From Rhizophagus sp. LPA8_4_AMF (taxonomy: Eukaryota; Glomeromycota; Glomeromycetes; Glomerales; Glomeraceae), in the NCBI GenBank assembly GCA_021464525.1, contig JADRCO010001191.1, positions 1-21,562 on the forward strand: DNA of 21,562 nt. Direction: 5' to 3'. The position numbers were made by a program, and so were the translations under genes. Below the pieces are notes generated by a model. The model had not been told where the DNA came from, searched no databases, and saw nothing but the letters and a program-made list of their open reading frames with translations. Numbering within the stretch: position 1 is the stretch's first letter; each line of letters opens with the position of its first letter. Of the stretch, positions 1 to 9,936 are shown one piece after another.

Positions 1-365
1 TTGTACGCATTTCTTCAGGGCCGGAATTAAGATAATGTCAGTCAGTATCTAAAAAAGGTAATAATAATTTGACCAGAGTTATATGTAAAAGGCAAGATCT
101 ACACAATTATTTTGCCCAATTATACACAAACTCGGATCTGACCTTTTTATGTATTGTTCGGGGTCCTGCTATAGTCTCTCATTTTACAATAAATTGAGGA
201 TATGTTTGTATAGCAGCGCGGGAAATTATATTAAAGTTAGAAGGTTTAAGCATTTAATGGATATTGGTAAGTTTTCTTTTTATAATTAAAAGAGTCCAGT
301 TTTATTCTCAAATTTGAGAACTAGAATAAGAGTTTAATATTACCATTTCTAGTTTAGATTTTAGT

Positions 366-571
366 TTTTATGAAAGACGTCAAAGGGCTAAATACGGTTC
401 TGAGATGGTAGAGTTTTGGGGTTTGTTACTTTTTATTTCTTTCAGCAGCAAGTGCTAGGGCTAGATGATAGGACTACCAACACTAATAATAGGGTAAGAA
501 TTTAGCCTTCTCGCCTTCTCGTGAAGTATGATCGAAACGTATTCATTTCACATGAATTGCAGGCTATCTGA
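366..571 (+). CDS. Candidate 3' end of an unrecognised spliced gene (weak)
   Basis: Three exon-like blocks can be joined in one frame. Block one is 366-407 and reads YERRQRAKYGSEM at its end. Block two is 446-493, preceded by a TTCTTTCAG acceptor and followed by a GTAAGAA donor, and reads QQVLGLDDRTTNTNNR. Block three is 563-571 after a TTGCAG acceptor and gives Ala-Ile-stop. The blocks are less AT-rich than their surroundings and both joins are phase 0. I do not recognise the protein and cannot define a convincing upstream exon or start, so this would be the end of a gene entering from further left, or a relic. Chance assembly is possible in such AT-rich DNA. Confidence 0.27.
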
Positions 572-1058
572 GATTAAAAGTCCTGTAATTATTTAAATAT
601 CTGTATATAAAGAATGATCATTGATTTCATGAATTTGTGGAGTAAATAACGGAATAATATTTATTGTACCTTTTGATATTTCCTTCAAACTGTGACATAA
701 CGAAATTGCAATTTTCTTTTGTTCTCGAAGTCACGCGAGACCTCTCTTCATCCCATAAAACTTTCTCTTATGGAGAATGTATCGTTAAGTTTAGGACTTT
801 TCTCTTATATAAAGGGCATATTTTTTATCTCCGTCGTCAAGTACAAAATTTTTTTAAGAGGATTGCTGGATCTTTGTAAAATCGAATTTATTTACGAAAT
901 TGATACTCGATTGTCACGTGATAAATAACGCAAACTTTAGACGCAACGATTGATAAACCATTTAATAAATAATATATTTACTCTTTGAAATAAAATTTAA
1001 AAAATAATTTATTAAAAACAACTAATAAAAATATCACTACAATTAATATTAACTATAT
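572..1058. other. Intergenic stretch, no supported gene
   Basis: The two overlapping short open frames on the plus strand around 664-928 show no recognisable domain, no splice partners and different frames of the same DNA, so I do not call them. A TTTATT at 1008-1013 reads AATAAA on the minus strand about 46 nt past the dehydrogenase stop. It could serve as that gene's polyadenylation signal, but such hexamers are frequent by chance here. Confidence 0.4.
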
Positions 1059-2261
1059 CTATGAACTATAATCTTTTACCAAAACTTCTTCTGATAATTT
1101 ATCTAAAACATCTACCAATTTTTTTATATCATCTTCAGTACTTTTAGTTTTAGCTAAAGGTAAATGAATTGGAACAACCTTTCTATCAAATAAGAAAGAA
1201 CCAGTTGGAATATCATTAACTTCTTTACTAAAAGCGGCCCAAAGAATTGTATCAGCACCTTGACCTGTAGTACGCAAATAACTTTTTGTCATATTATAAA
1301 AAGTTTCCATGTATTTATTAAGTCCCGGCGTATCTGACCAACCCGGATGCATTGAAAGAAATTTTATTCCTGTTGTCGATTCTGGATATATTTTTGCCCA
1401 ATATTCGTTAAGTTCAACTTGTTGGCGCTAAAAATAAGTTGTGAATGATAAGGAAAAAGTTGAATTATTTTATAAATTGTAATATTAAAAAAAAAAAAAA
1501 AAATTTTTTATTATCTACCTTATTTTGAGCATATGCCATTGTTCCGCGAAACGGTTTCATTCGTTCAAATTGTAAATCGGATGTATCAAGTTTATTAAGG
1601 TACATACCACCCGATGATATAACCACCTAAATTTTTTTTTTTTTAAAAAAAAATGTATGAATATAAAAGTATATGTATTACTATATGTATATAATAATAT
1701 TTTGCATACCGCTCTAGAGCCAGGACCAGACTTTTGTAAGATAGGAATCATTTGCTTAGTTAAGAAATGAGTACCCAAAGTATTTATAGCAAAATTTGTT
1801 TCAACATCATAATTGGTCAACTTTCGTTCATTATTCATAACGCCAGCATTATTAATAAGAATATGGCAATATCTTTCCCCTTGGTCATATTGTTTAACAA
1901 ATTCTTTAACTCTTTTTAAATCACTAATATCAATTTTATGTAATTTCAACAGATTTTCGTCAACTTTTTTATTTTCAGCTGCAAGTGAAGTTTTAACTTG
2001 AGATAAAATATCTTGACGAGCCTGTTCACCTCTTGTTTCATCTCTACATAACATATGTACGGTAGCGCCACGTCTGAATAATTCAGTTGCGACATATTTT
2101 CCTAATCCTGAATTTGCTCCCGTTACTATCGCAATTTTACCTGTTAAATCTACATTTAATGCTTCATTATTAAAATTTTTTGAATTTTTTTCGTAACCAC
2201 GCTTTGTATAATCTTTAAAACCAAAAAACGCCCAAGCTGAATATCGATATAATGAACCCAT
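1059..2261 (-). CDS. Short-chain dehydrogenase/reductase, DHRS12-like
   Basis: Predicted NAD(P)-dependent oxidoreductase of the classical SDR fold, 342 aa, from exons 2261-1710, 1626-1519 and 1427-1059. Both introns are phase 0 with clean GT/AG ends (GTATGC...TTTAG and GTAGAT...TTTAG). The N-terminus of about 40 residues is family-like (aromatic, then Lys/Asn-rich). The cofactor-binding TGANSGLG is at residues 47-54, NNAG at 137-140, an Asn in NFAINTLG at 160, the catalytic Ser region ISSGG at 187-191, the YAQNK catalytic Tyr216/Lys220 pair in exon 2, and HPGW at 247-250. All catalytic residues are present, so it should be active. The overall pattern resembles DHRS12-type proteins (about 320 aa), whose physiological substrate is not well established. 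The start at 2261 is the first ATG and gives the complete Rossmann fold. Skipping the 36-codon exon 2 would keep frame but remove the catalytic Tyr and Lys. Confidence 0.93.
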
Positions 2262-2528
2262 TCTTTCAAGAAAATTTTTTTATGAATAAAAAGAATGTAG
2301 ATAAAATAAATAATATTTTATAGCAATTAAAAAAGTTGAAACTGTAAACATTTTTTTCAAACATTTCATGAAAATAAATATCATACAAGATTTCTAAATT
2401 AAGGTAATCATTTTGAAAATCAATACATAAACAAATAATACATAATTATGTTGTACATCATCATGCATCTATGCATCTAATAACACTCGCATCGCATATT
2501 CACATGATATAGAAATTATAAGAAAATT
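2262..2528. promoter_or_regulatory. Spacer between two minus-strand genes; presumed dehydrogenase promoter
   Basis: This 267-bp AT-rich gap separates the 3' end of the OXNAD1-like gene from the start of the dehydrogenase on the same strand, so it must hold one gene's polyadenylation region and the other's promoter. The only local oddity is a short ATGCATCT repeat near 2463-2478. I see no certain TATA or CCAAT element. Confidence 0.3.
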
Positions 2529-3596
2529 CTACCACCACTTTTCGAATAAAATTCTTTCTTCATCTACACCAGAATCATTTAAAAATCTAATTATATCATC
2601 TTCCATCGCAGAAGGACCACAAATAAAACACTTTAACTTTTCTAAATATTCTCTTTCTTTCTCAATAACATCATTGATAATTTTTTTATCTATTCGTTGT
2701 CTATAATAAAATTCACTTTTACGAAGAGGATCATCTCTAGTTAAAAAATAACTACATTCTAACATTTCTGGAAACTGTTTATTTAACCCTTCAATTCTCT
2801 TATAAAATAATAATTCACTAAAAGTTCTTACACTGTAAAACAATCTAATCTTTTCAATAAATGATTTTTTTTTATCCAATAATTTATCTTGACAAATTGA
2901 TTCTAACATACTAATTAAAGGATTAATTCCAACACCACCAGCGATAAATATTACATGTTCGGTTTGTTCTTGCTTTTCTTTTAATGAATCCCAAACAAAT
3001 TCACCACCTACTCTAACATTAATTTCATCTCCTATATTTGCCTGTTCATGAAACCACTTGGCGGGCGGATGATTTGAATATTTAATCGCTAATTCAAATG
3101 TATTAGTTTCCTTATATGTTTGTGGTGTTGATGTTAATGAAAATCCTCCTACTATTGATACGTTTGGAATAAATACATCTAACCATTGGCCTGGTAAAAA
3201 AGAAAATTCTGATGACGAACTTGTTGGATTAAATTTAAATGTCTTGACCGTTGGCGTCTCTTGTATAATTTCTATAATTCTTGATGGAATCCTTGACTAA
3301 AAGTCATAAGAAAAAAATAAAAATAAAACATAATGAATGTATTTAAATGTATTTACTGCATATATGTGTATTTATATATATTTATAATAATATTTATAAT
3401 ATTTTGATTTTACCTTTTGTCTTTTCAAATTATTCGTTCTTTCTAAATGTGTGGTTTTACTCGTAGATTGGATATTATCAGATACAATATCCCTCTGCTG
3501 CTTCTCTTGTGACATTAATATTTTACTAAATGGATACCTTTTTCTAATTCTTAAATTAGATAAAGTTCTTTTAAATAAATTATTTGTCACAAACAT
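2529..3596 (-). CDS. OXNAD1: OXNAD1-like NAD-binding oxidoreductase
   Basis: Predicted flavin/NAD oxidoreductase of the ferredoxin-reductase fold, 316 aa, close to the roughly 312 aa of animal OXNAD1. Exons are 3596-3414 and 3296-2529, with a phase-0 intron (GTAAAATC...CTTTTAG). The N-terminal 60 residues are Arg/Lys/Ser-rich with few acidic residues (RIRKRYPF), as in a mitochondrial targeting region. An FAD-binding barrel follows, with PGQW at about 95-98 and GFSLTS at 112-117. The NAD-binding lobe then shows AGGVGINPL from about 180, LFYSVRT at 213-219, CGPSAM at 287-292 and the typical aromatic C-terminus FEKWW. An in-frame ATG 30 codons upstream (3686) exists, but that extension crosses an A10/T10-type homopolymer block (3621-3641), so I prefer 3596. 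The family's reaction is not well defined; mitochondrial localisation is inferred. Confidence 0.92.
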
Positions 3597-3770
3597 GTTG
3601 ACAGCTTTAGACGTCAATGAAAAAAAAAATTTTTTTTTTGTGGTACAATAACGCCGTTTTATGGCTATGTAACAATGGGGTGACAATTATACTTCTTATT
3701 CTGGCGCAGTAATTGATGATCGGAAACATTGGATTAGTCACACCCGACTCTTCTAACTTAGATTGGAAAT
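3597..3770 (-). promoter_or_regulatory. Putative upstream region of the OXNAD1-like gene with CCAAT motifs
   Basis: Directly 5' of the OXNAD1-like start lies a stretch less AT-rich than the rest of the spacer. On the minus strand it has CCAAT at about 3731 and again at about 3761, roughly 135 and 165 nt before the preferred ATG. CCAAT boxes are common fungal promoter elements, but here they are only a sequence match. The homopolymer block at 3621-3641 probably lies in the 5' UTR. Confidence 0.3.
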
Positions 3771-5623
3771 AAAAAATAAACACATTAGCTTAGAAATCCT
3801 AAAAATGCAGTTGATCAAGTTTGCCGTAACCAATCAGAGTTTAAGAAAAAGAATATTCCAATTTATACCTAACTGTGATGAATTATTAAATGCATTTTTT
3901 TATAATATCGAGTATCTAAATAATTATTCATTGAGGGCTACTAAAACAAATTTCGCAAATAAAGGTTTATTTATAGCCTTTTATTTATTTCTAGCATGAC
4001 ATAACTAATATAACTGTTTATTAAAATCCATAAAAAGATTTCCTTGTTGTACAAAAAAAGAACATTTCATTTATATTTAAATTCGTGGCAAGCAAGTTTA
4101 TAATTAATTCCGTAATCTGGCAATATATTCCAATATAAAATTTTCCGTGGCGATTATTTTATTTTATTTTATTTTATTTTTTATCTAATAAACTTGTTAA
4201 TAAAGAGATTTGATAATGCATCATTCATCTTTGTATCAAACGATGATAAACGAAATAATTTGTAAAGTGTGTGAAGATCGCGCTGAGATAAAATAATATC
4301 GTTACTACTGTATATTATTTCATAATAAGTTTCTTCTATATATATATGTATCTTTTTTCATAGTGCGCAAGTTAAGGACCGAAGGCCAGCATTAAAAAAA
4401 TAGATCAACGTGTCTTAACTGGCTAAAGAAGTAACAGGTAAGGACTATTTCTTTAATAATACAATAACAATTATTTTTATGATTACGTTAATTGAAAGAA
4501 CTTGTTAAAAATACGTAAGCTAATAACGTAATTGTTTCGGTCATACGCGAAATATATTCGGTCCTAGTGTGATTTTCGCCTGCCTGGGTTATTGCTTGAT
4601 AATTTTTCGTGAGCGCACGAAATATTATGATAAAAAAGAAGTAATGAAAGAATTATTTCATAAAGCTATGCGGATTGATCAAACTAAATTTTTATTTCAT
4701 CTATTTTATAGTGATATTCAAATTCGAGATTAACCTTAAAAGGGTTTAATTCAATAAAAAAAAAAGATTTAATCTAATTATATAAAGTAAGTTCTTAAGT
4801 TTATTCTCTTGCCATAAAAAAAGAAACAAAGGAAATAAATTTTACTCTCCTTTATAGAAAGTAAATTACACGTACATTTCATCTTTTTTCTCAGTATGTA
4901 TTAATACTATTGATTGCACTTTATGCATCAGTCATCACTATTACATTTGACAAGCTCATTAGATTGACCAATTGCCTGTCCAAAAAAAGTTGTAGTAAAT
5001 AGGTCCAGAGTACGTATATTATTGTAGATTATTATTATAACTAGGATGGAAGTACTGTGGTGATTGATAGATTAATAAACTAGCACGTATACGAATATGT
5101 ATAAAATTTCATTATATTAAGTCTTACTGTCTTAATATTATAAAAAATGATATAAACATAAAATTACACATTGGCATAATATTGAAATAGGCATCGAGTT
5201 CACATTCATTCATATTATTGACTATTTCAAGTTTCGTTAATGTAATAAAATTTTGTTGACTTTGCAATTAAATTTCCTGCTTTGTTAGATTTATATTATG
5301 CTCTTTTGATTTTACCATATTTCTTGGAATTATTGAGTATATCAATACTGTTCTAGTGTTCTTTATTTCCATAATATTATCGCTAACTTTAAACAACTGA
5401 TTTTTGAAATTGCATTACAAACGTCACATGTGTAAAACTTCTTTAGCGTAACATCACATACTCTTTATTATTTCATTAAATGTATAATTATCATAAAATA
5501 TGACAGGAAATTAAGATTTATCATAATCTTTTAACGTACAAGTTATATATGATCAATAAAAAAATACATCAATTCATCGTACAAGATAGAGTAGTACAAC
5601 AATTATTCCTCGGCATATCAATC
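3771..5623. other. 1.85-kb gene-free spacer
   Basis: This lies between the 5' end of the OXNAD1-like gene and the 3' end of the SWIM-RING gene. The 78-codon open frame at 3763-3999 (+) has AT-driven composition (Asn, Phe, Ile, Leu), no domain and no splice partner, so I do not call it. A GC-richer block at about 4365-4442 ends in a strong CAG/GTAAGG splice donor and may be a non-coding exon (see findings). The rest shows no coding pattern on either strand that I can support. Confidence 0.5.
4156..4180. repeat. (ATTTT)5 microsatellite
   Basis: Five perfect copies of the pentamer ATTTT, flanked by near-copies on both sides. It is a simple sequence repeat and likely polymorphic. Confidence 0.9.
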
Positions 5624-8600
5624 TTAAATCATGGTGCGGGAATTATTACCTTGAAGAATACTTGGTCTTCGTGGTGGTGGAAAAAGTCCTAAGTTAATAT
5701 AACCATCATCGGTTATATATACTTCAGGTTCCACCCAATTGATGCGACAATAAACACAAGTAACCTAATAGATAAATCAAAAAAAAATAAATAAATAAAT
5801 TTAAAAAAAATTAAATGATTAAAAAAGAGTGCTTACCCTGCTACCGTATCTTGATCTCTTCCATTGCTCGAAGCATTCTTTGTGAAGGTTATTTCCGCAA
5901 CCTTGTTTACACCACACGATCTTATTACGATCTCTTTCTTCTAAGGATTCATAGCTATTAGTATTGAATTCAAAGATGTTAAATAGTGTGATTTTAAGAT
6001 AATCTGGAAACGATTATAGAAAGGACGCCTAAGTACCAAATAGGGCAATTTCCTTCGATTGGTCGGCGTTTTGCGGTTTCGTTTTCGTTGATGCCACGTG
6101 AAGTAAACATTTTATATTTATCGCGAATTCTTTTAACAGCCTAAATATAAGAAATTTTATAAGTTAGTGGAAATTTGATTTTGTACAATTATCTAACGAA
6201 TAAAATTACCATAATAGTCGGATCAGGCCTTGCATTTGTAAAGATTGAACGAAGTTCTTTTGACAAAAGCGCTTTCTGATAGATAAGCGAGCTATCTCGA
6301 TTTACACCCAAAACTTTGAGATAAACAAAGAACTAAACAATTACAAACGTAAAAAGTTATCATAATTCTAGATCTCGATTAAGAAAATTTAAATTTTCTC
6401 TAATTTACTTACAATATGTTTACACATAAATCCTTTCTTGAAATCTGGACAAGTGCAACTTGGTAAATGCGCAATAATAACTGTGTAAACCTGAAGAAAT
6501 ATTTTTTAAAAAAAAGAAAAGAGAAATTTAATAAATTTGAAAGTAAAAAGTTTCGTTGCAGGTTAATTAGCCCGAAGTATAACGAGAAAGATACACAGAT
6601 GTCCCACACTCCGTCCGCACGGGACTATATAAAACAATAAAACACTTCCTACATTGCCGGTTGGTCCTATGATAACGAATTCTTCGCGGAAATCGTTAAC
6701 TTTGTTTCGTTGAATCAAGAAAATTCGTTGTTGTTCCGCACGAACCATACGTTCACGGTTACGCTGTAATTATAAAAAAAAAACAAAAATTATTCACGTA
6801 ATGAAAATTGATTTTAAAAAAAAGAATTCAGTCTTACAAGTGAGCATCTTGTTTTGATGCGAGCTAATCGCTTTTCAGCTTTCTTTGATTTTTTTGATTT
6901 TTTCTTTTTTTTCTTTGCAGGTCGTGCTTCCCGTTCCCCATTATTATTTTCATTAGTCGCTCCACGGATATTAGCAGCCCCTGTAGTAGTACTAGGACCT
7001 GCTTCTGCAGGTTGCTCATTTCGTGTAGTACTAGTACTAGTACTAGCTATAGCCACGTCCGGAGGTAGTTGTTCAATAACCGTGAGTGTTGTTACATGAG
7101 TAGTTGCTTCTTGAATAGCTGATTCCTGAGTTTCCCGAGTAACAGTATCTTGAGTAGCTGTCACTCGAGTAGTTGTTTCTTGAGTAGCTGTTTCCTGAGT
7201 AACAGTTGTACCTTGGGTAGTTGTTTCTTGAATTTGAAGAATTTCAGGCTCGGTACCTACTGGTTGTTCATGTGAAGAAATTTGTTGAGTAGAACTCGTA
7301 CTAGCCATAGCTACGTTTGGAGGTAATTGGGCGGGTGTTGCTATTCGAGTATTTGTTTCTTGAGTAGCTATTTCCAGAATAGTTGTAACTTGAGTAGCTG
7401 TTTCTTGAATTTGAAGAATTACAGATTCAGTTCCTACTGGTTGTTCAGATGAAGAAATTTGTTGAGTAAAACTAGTACTAGTCATAGCCGCGTCTGGAGG
7501 TAGTTGCTCAATAACCGTGGGTGTTGTTGCTCGAGGAGTTGTTTCTTGAGTAGCTGTTTCCTGAGTAGTTGTATCTTGAGTGGCTGTTTCTTGAATTTGA
7601 AGAGTTTCAGATTCAGTTTCTACTGGTTGTTCAGGTGAAGAAATTTGTTGAGTAAAACTAGTACTAGTCAAAGCCGCGTCTGGAAGTAGTTGTTCAATAA
7701 TCGTAGATGTTGTTGCTCGAGTAGTTGTTTCTTGAGTAGCTGTTTCCTGAGTAGTTGTATCTTGAGTAGCTATTTCTTGAATTTGAAGAATTTCAGATTC
7801 GATTCCAACTGGTTGTTCAGGTGAAGAATTCTTTTGAGTTCGTAAACGTTTTGAACGTCGAACTTCTCGAGTAGCTGTTTCCTGAGTTTCCTGAGTAACA
7901 GTACCTTGAGTAGCAGTTTCTTGAATTGGAAGAGTTTCAGATACAGTTCCTACCAATTGTTCAGGTGAAGAATTCTTCCGTTTTCGTCCACGTTTTGGAA
8001 GAGGTGTTTGTTGAGTAGAACTCGTACTAGCCATAGCTGCATCCGGAAGTAGTTGTTCAATAACTGTTGTTACACTAGCAGTTGTTCCTTGAATATGGAG
8101 AGTTTCAAATTCGGTTCCTATTTGTTGTTCAGGTGAAGTATTTTTTTGGGTTCGTATACGTTTTGAACGTCGAACCGTTTGAGTAGAACTCGCACTATCC
8201 ATAGCCTCTTCTGGAAACAGTTGTTCAATAACCGTGTTTGTTGTTTCTCGAGTAGCAGTTCCTTGAGTTTCAGATTCGGTTCCTATTGATCGTTCAGGTG
8301 AAGAAATCTTCCGTTTTCGTCCACGTTTTGGAAGAGGAGTTTGTTGAGCAGAACTTGTACTAGCCATAGCTGCATCCGGAAGTAGTTGTTCAATAACTGT
8401 TGTTGTTACTCGAGCAGTTGTTCCTTGAATTTGAAAAGTTTCAAATTCGGTTCCTAATTGCTGTTCAGGTGAAGAATTCTTTTGATTTTGATTTCGTAAA
8501 CGTTTTGAACGTCGAACAGTTTGAGTAGAACACCTATTAACTATAGCCGCGCCTGAAGGCAGTTGTTCAATAATTGAGGCTGTTGTTTCTTGAGCATTTG

Positions 8601-8898
8601 TATCTTGAATTGGATGATTTTCAGATTCTATTGGTCGTTCAGGTGAAGAATTCTTTCGTTTTCGTCCACGTTTGGGACAAGGAGTTTGTTGAATAGTTCT
8701 TGTACTAGCCAAAGCCGCGTCTGGAGGTAGTTGTTCAATAACTACTGTTGCTGTTACCTGAGTTGTTTCTTGAACATTTGTATCTTGAATTTGAAGAATT
8801 CCAGATTCGGTTCCTATTTGTTGTTCAGGTGAAGAATTCTTTTTGTCTTGTAAACGTTTTGAACGTCGAACTGATTGAGTAGAACTTGTACTAGACAT
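5624..8898 (-). CDS. SWIM zinc finger and RING finger protein with a giant repetitive N-terminus
   Basis: Predicted E3 ubiquitin ligase, 911 aa. Exons: 8898-6838, 6763-6653, 6490-6413, 6332-6210, 6140-6037, 5954-5837, 5764-5624. All joins use GT/AG and keep frame; only the intron inside the RING CPIC motif is not phase 0. Residues 1 to about 640 are a Ser/Thr/Gln/Glu-rich repeat array with basic boxes. A Lys-rich stretch follows (about 655-670). The SWIM motif is C736-x-C738...C747-x-H749. The RING has C823, C826, C841, C845, H850, C853, C868 and C871, all eight zinc ligands present. RING proteins recruit E2 enzymes; SWIM domains bind DNA or protein, and the pair occurs in ubiquitin ligases such as ZSWIM2/MEX. 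Nuclear location is inferred from many basic NLS-like or AT-hook-like boxes. The stop follows a short tail; a GTAATA in the last exon might allow another splice. Substrate unknown. Confidence 0.92.
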
Positions 8899-8990
8899 AG
8901 TAGCTTCTGGAGGTAGTTATTTAATAAAAGTGTTGGTTGTGTTGGTTGTTTCTTGAATAGTTGTTTCTTGAGTATTTATATTTTGAGTAG
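7015..8990 (-). repeat. Coding tandem repeat with alternating basic boxes
   Basis: This repeat encodes the disordered N-terminus of the SWIM-RING protein and runs beyond its start codon. A unit of about 55-62 codons reads roughly SSPEQ...GTESE..LQIQ...ATQET...TVIEQLPPDAAMASTSSTQ. Reading along the gene, the linker between units is alternately box A (VRRSKRL, at about 8860, 8505, 8165 and 7850) and box B (PKRGRKRK, at about 8668, 8320 and 7990), giving an A-B dimer of about 340-350 bp. After the last box A, three units carry only QQISS (linkers near 7637, 7451 and 7274) and lack the basic box. The last part is padded with ATQET/TTTQET pentamers. An ACTAGT-type hexamer run near 7027-7047 lies at the 3' end. 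Confidence 0.9.
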
Positions 8991-9248
8991 CTATTTCTTT
9001 AACTTGGGCAGTTTTTCTTGTGCTTTGTTTGGTGAAAAGTTTTAGTTTCGTTCGCGTGTTTAACTTGTAGCAACAGGTTATGTACCGTCAGAAGAGTTGA
9101 GATTTTCGTTTCCTTATTACAATAGAAATAGTGGAAAAATAACAAAAAGAAAAGAAATTCTCAAGAAAAAATGTAAAAAATAAAAGAAACACTTTTAAAA
9201 GTTTGCTGTGAAAAAAAAGCGTGTTAAATAACCAGATTTGTTTTTTTC

Positions 9249-9264
9249 TGATTAGCTAATCAGT
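9249..9264. repeat. Perfect 16-bp palindrome
   Basis: CTGATTAGCTAATCAG equals its own reverse complement. It lies between T-runs about 350 bp upstream of the SWIM-RING start codon. It could be a dimeric transcription-factor site or a cruciform; no function can be assigned from sequence alone. Confidence 0.6.
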
Positions 9265-9916
9265 TTTTTATGTTCATCAATTTCAATTTCAATTCCTAAA
9301 CCGAGTAATAACGATCATTACCAATAAAGGATCGGAGATTCGAAGACATACACCCGAAGGGGTGATAAAAAAAAAAAAATACCAATTAAAAACAAAAATA
9401 TCAGTCCGTCAAAATCAGCATGATCCTAATAGGACTGATCAATGATAAACTTACGTAATTTCTCTGTAAAAAAAAAAATAATATCCCTTTAAACTCATTT
9501 GAAAGAAATAACAAATTAAATTTCAGCTATTAAAGATTTGATCATTAAAATCAATTAAGATAACAATATATTTAAATAATTATTAACTATTCTTTGTTCA
9601 ATTTTTATAGGAATATAATGAAATATTATCAGTAAAATTTCCTTTATCAAACTTTTAGATAGAATTTTCAAGATATTATTCGACAAATGATATTATATGA
9701 AATTCACATCTTCAAGTAATCACTGCGTAATTTCAAAGAATTATTCCGAAGATAGTGGTAACGAAGGATATTAAACAAAATCCTTTAAATTATAATACAA
9801 AAATAATTTTATTGAAAAATTTACATTACGTTCTTAACCACGTGATTTCATAAAATAACCGCAGCAAATAAATTAATATAAGATACTTATATTATTAGTA
9901 AATGAAAACTTATTTA

Positions 9917-9936
9917 ATATATATATATATATATAT
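9917..9936. repeat. (AT)10 microsatellite
   Basis: Ten perfect AT dinucleotides. It is a simple repeat with no further structure around it. Confidence 0.9.

Noticed and set aside
664..928. Two overlapping open frames of about 70 codons on the plus strand
   Set aside because: They use different frames of the same DNA, show no domain and have no splice partners. Short frames of this size occur by chance.
1813..2001. 62-codon plus-strand frame
   Set aside because: It is an antisense shadow of the dehydrogenase exon 1, which has clear catalytic motifs on the other strand.
3451..3651. 66-codon plus-strand frame
   Set aside because: It is antisense to exon 1 of the OXNAD1-like gene.
3763..3999. 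78-codon plus-strand frame upstream of the OXNAD1-like gene
   Set aside because: Its composition is what AT-rich DNA gives by chance, and there is no domain or visible exon partner.
4865..5003. 45-codon open stretch with a hydrophobic segment (YVLILLIALYASVITIT)
   Set aside because: It has no ATG in frame. It would need an upstream exon, and none is convincing apart from the distant donor at 4438. Hydrophobic runs are expected from T-rich codons.
6409..6748. Two minus-strand frames given separate starts in this interval
   Set aside because: They are read-throughs of introns; the real SWIM-RING exons are 6763-6653 and 6490-6413, joined in phase 0.
6854..7099. 81-codon plus-strand frame rich in Phe
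   Set aside because: It is the antisense of the Lys-rich and repeat region of the SWIM-RING gene.
6960..8990. CRISPR-like or satellite array
   Set aside because: The repeats are in frame, keep protein motifs and are spliced to zinc-finger exons, so they are a coding repeat. There are no spacer-like unique sequences.
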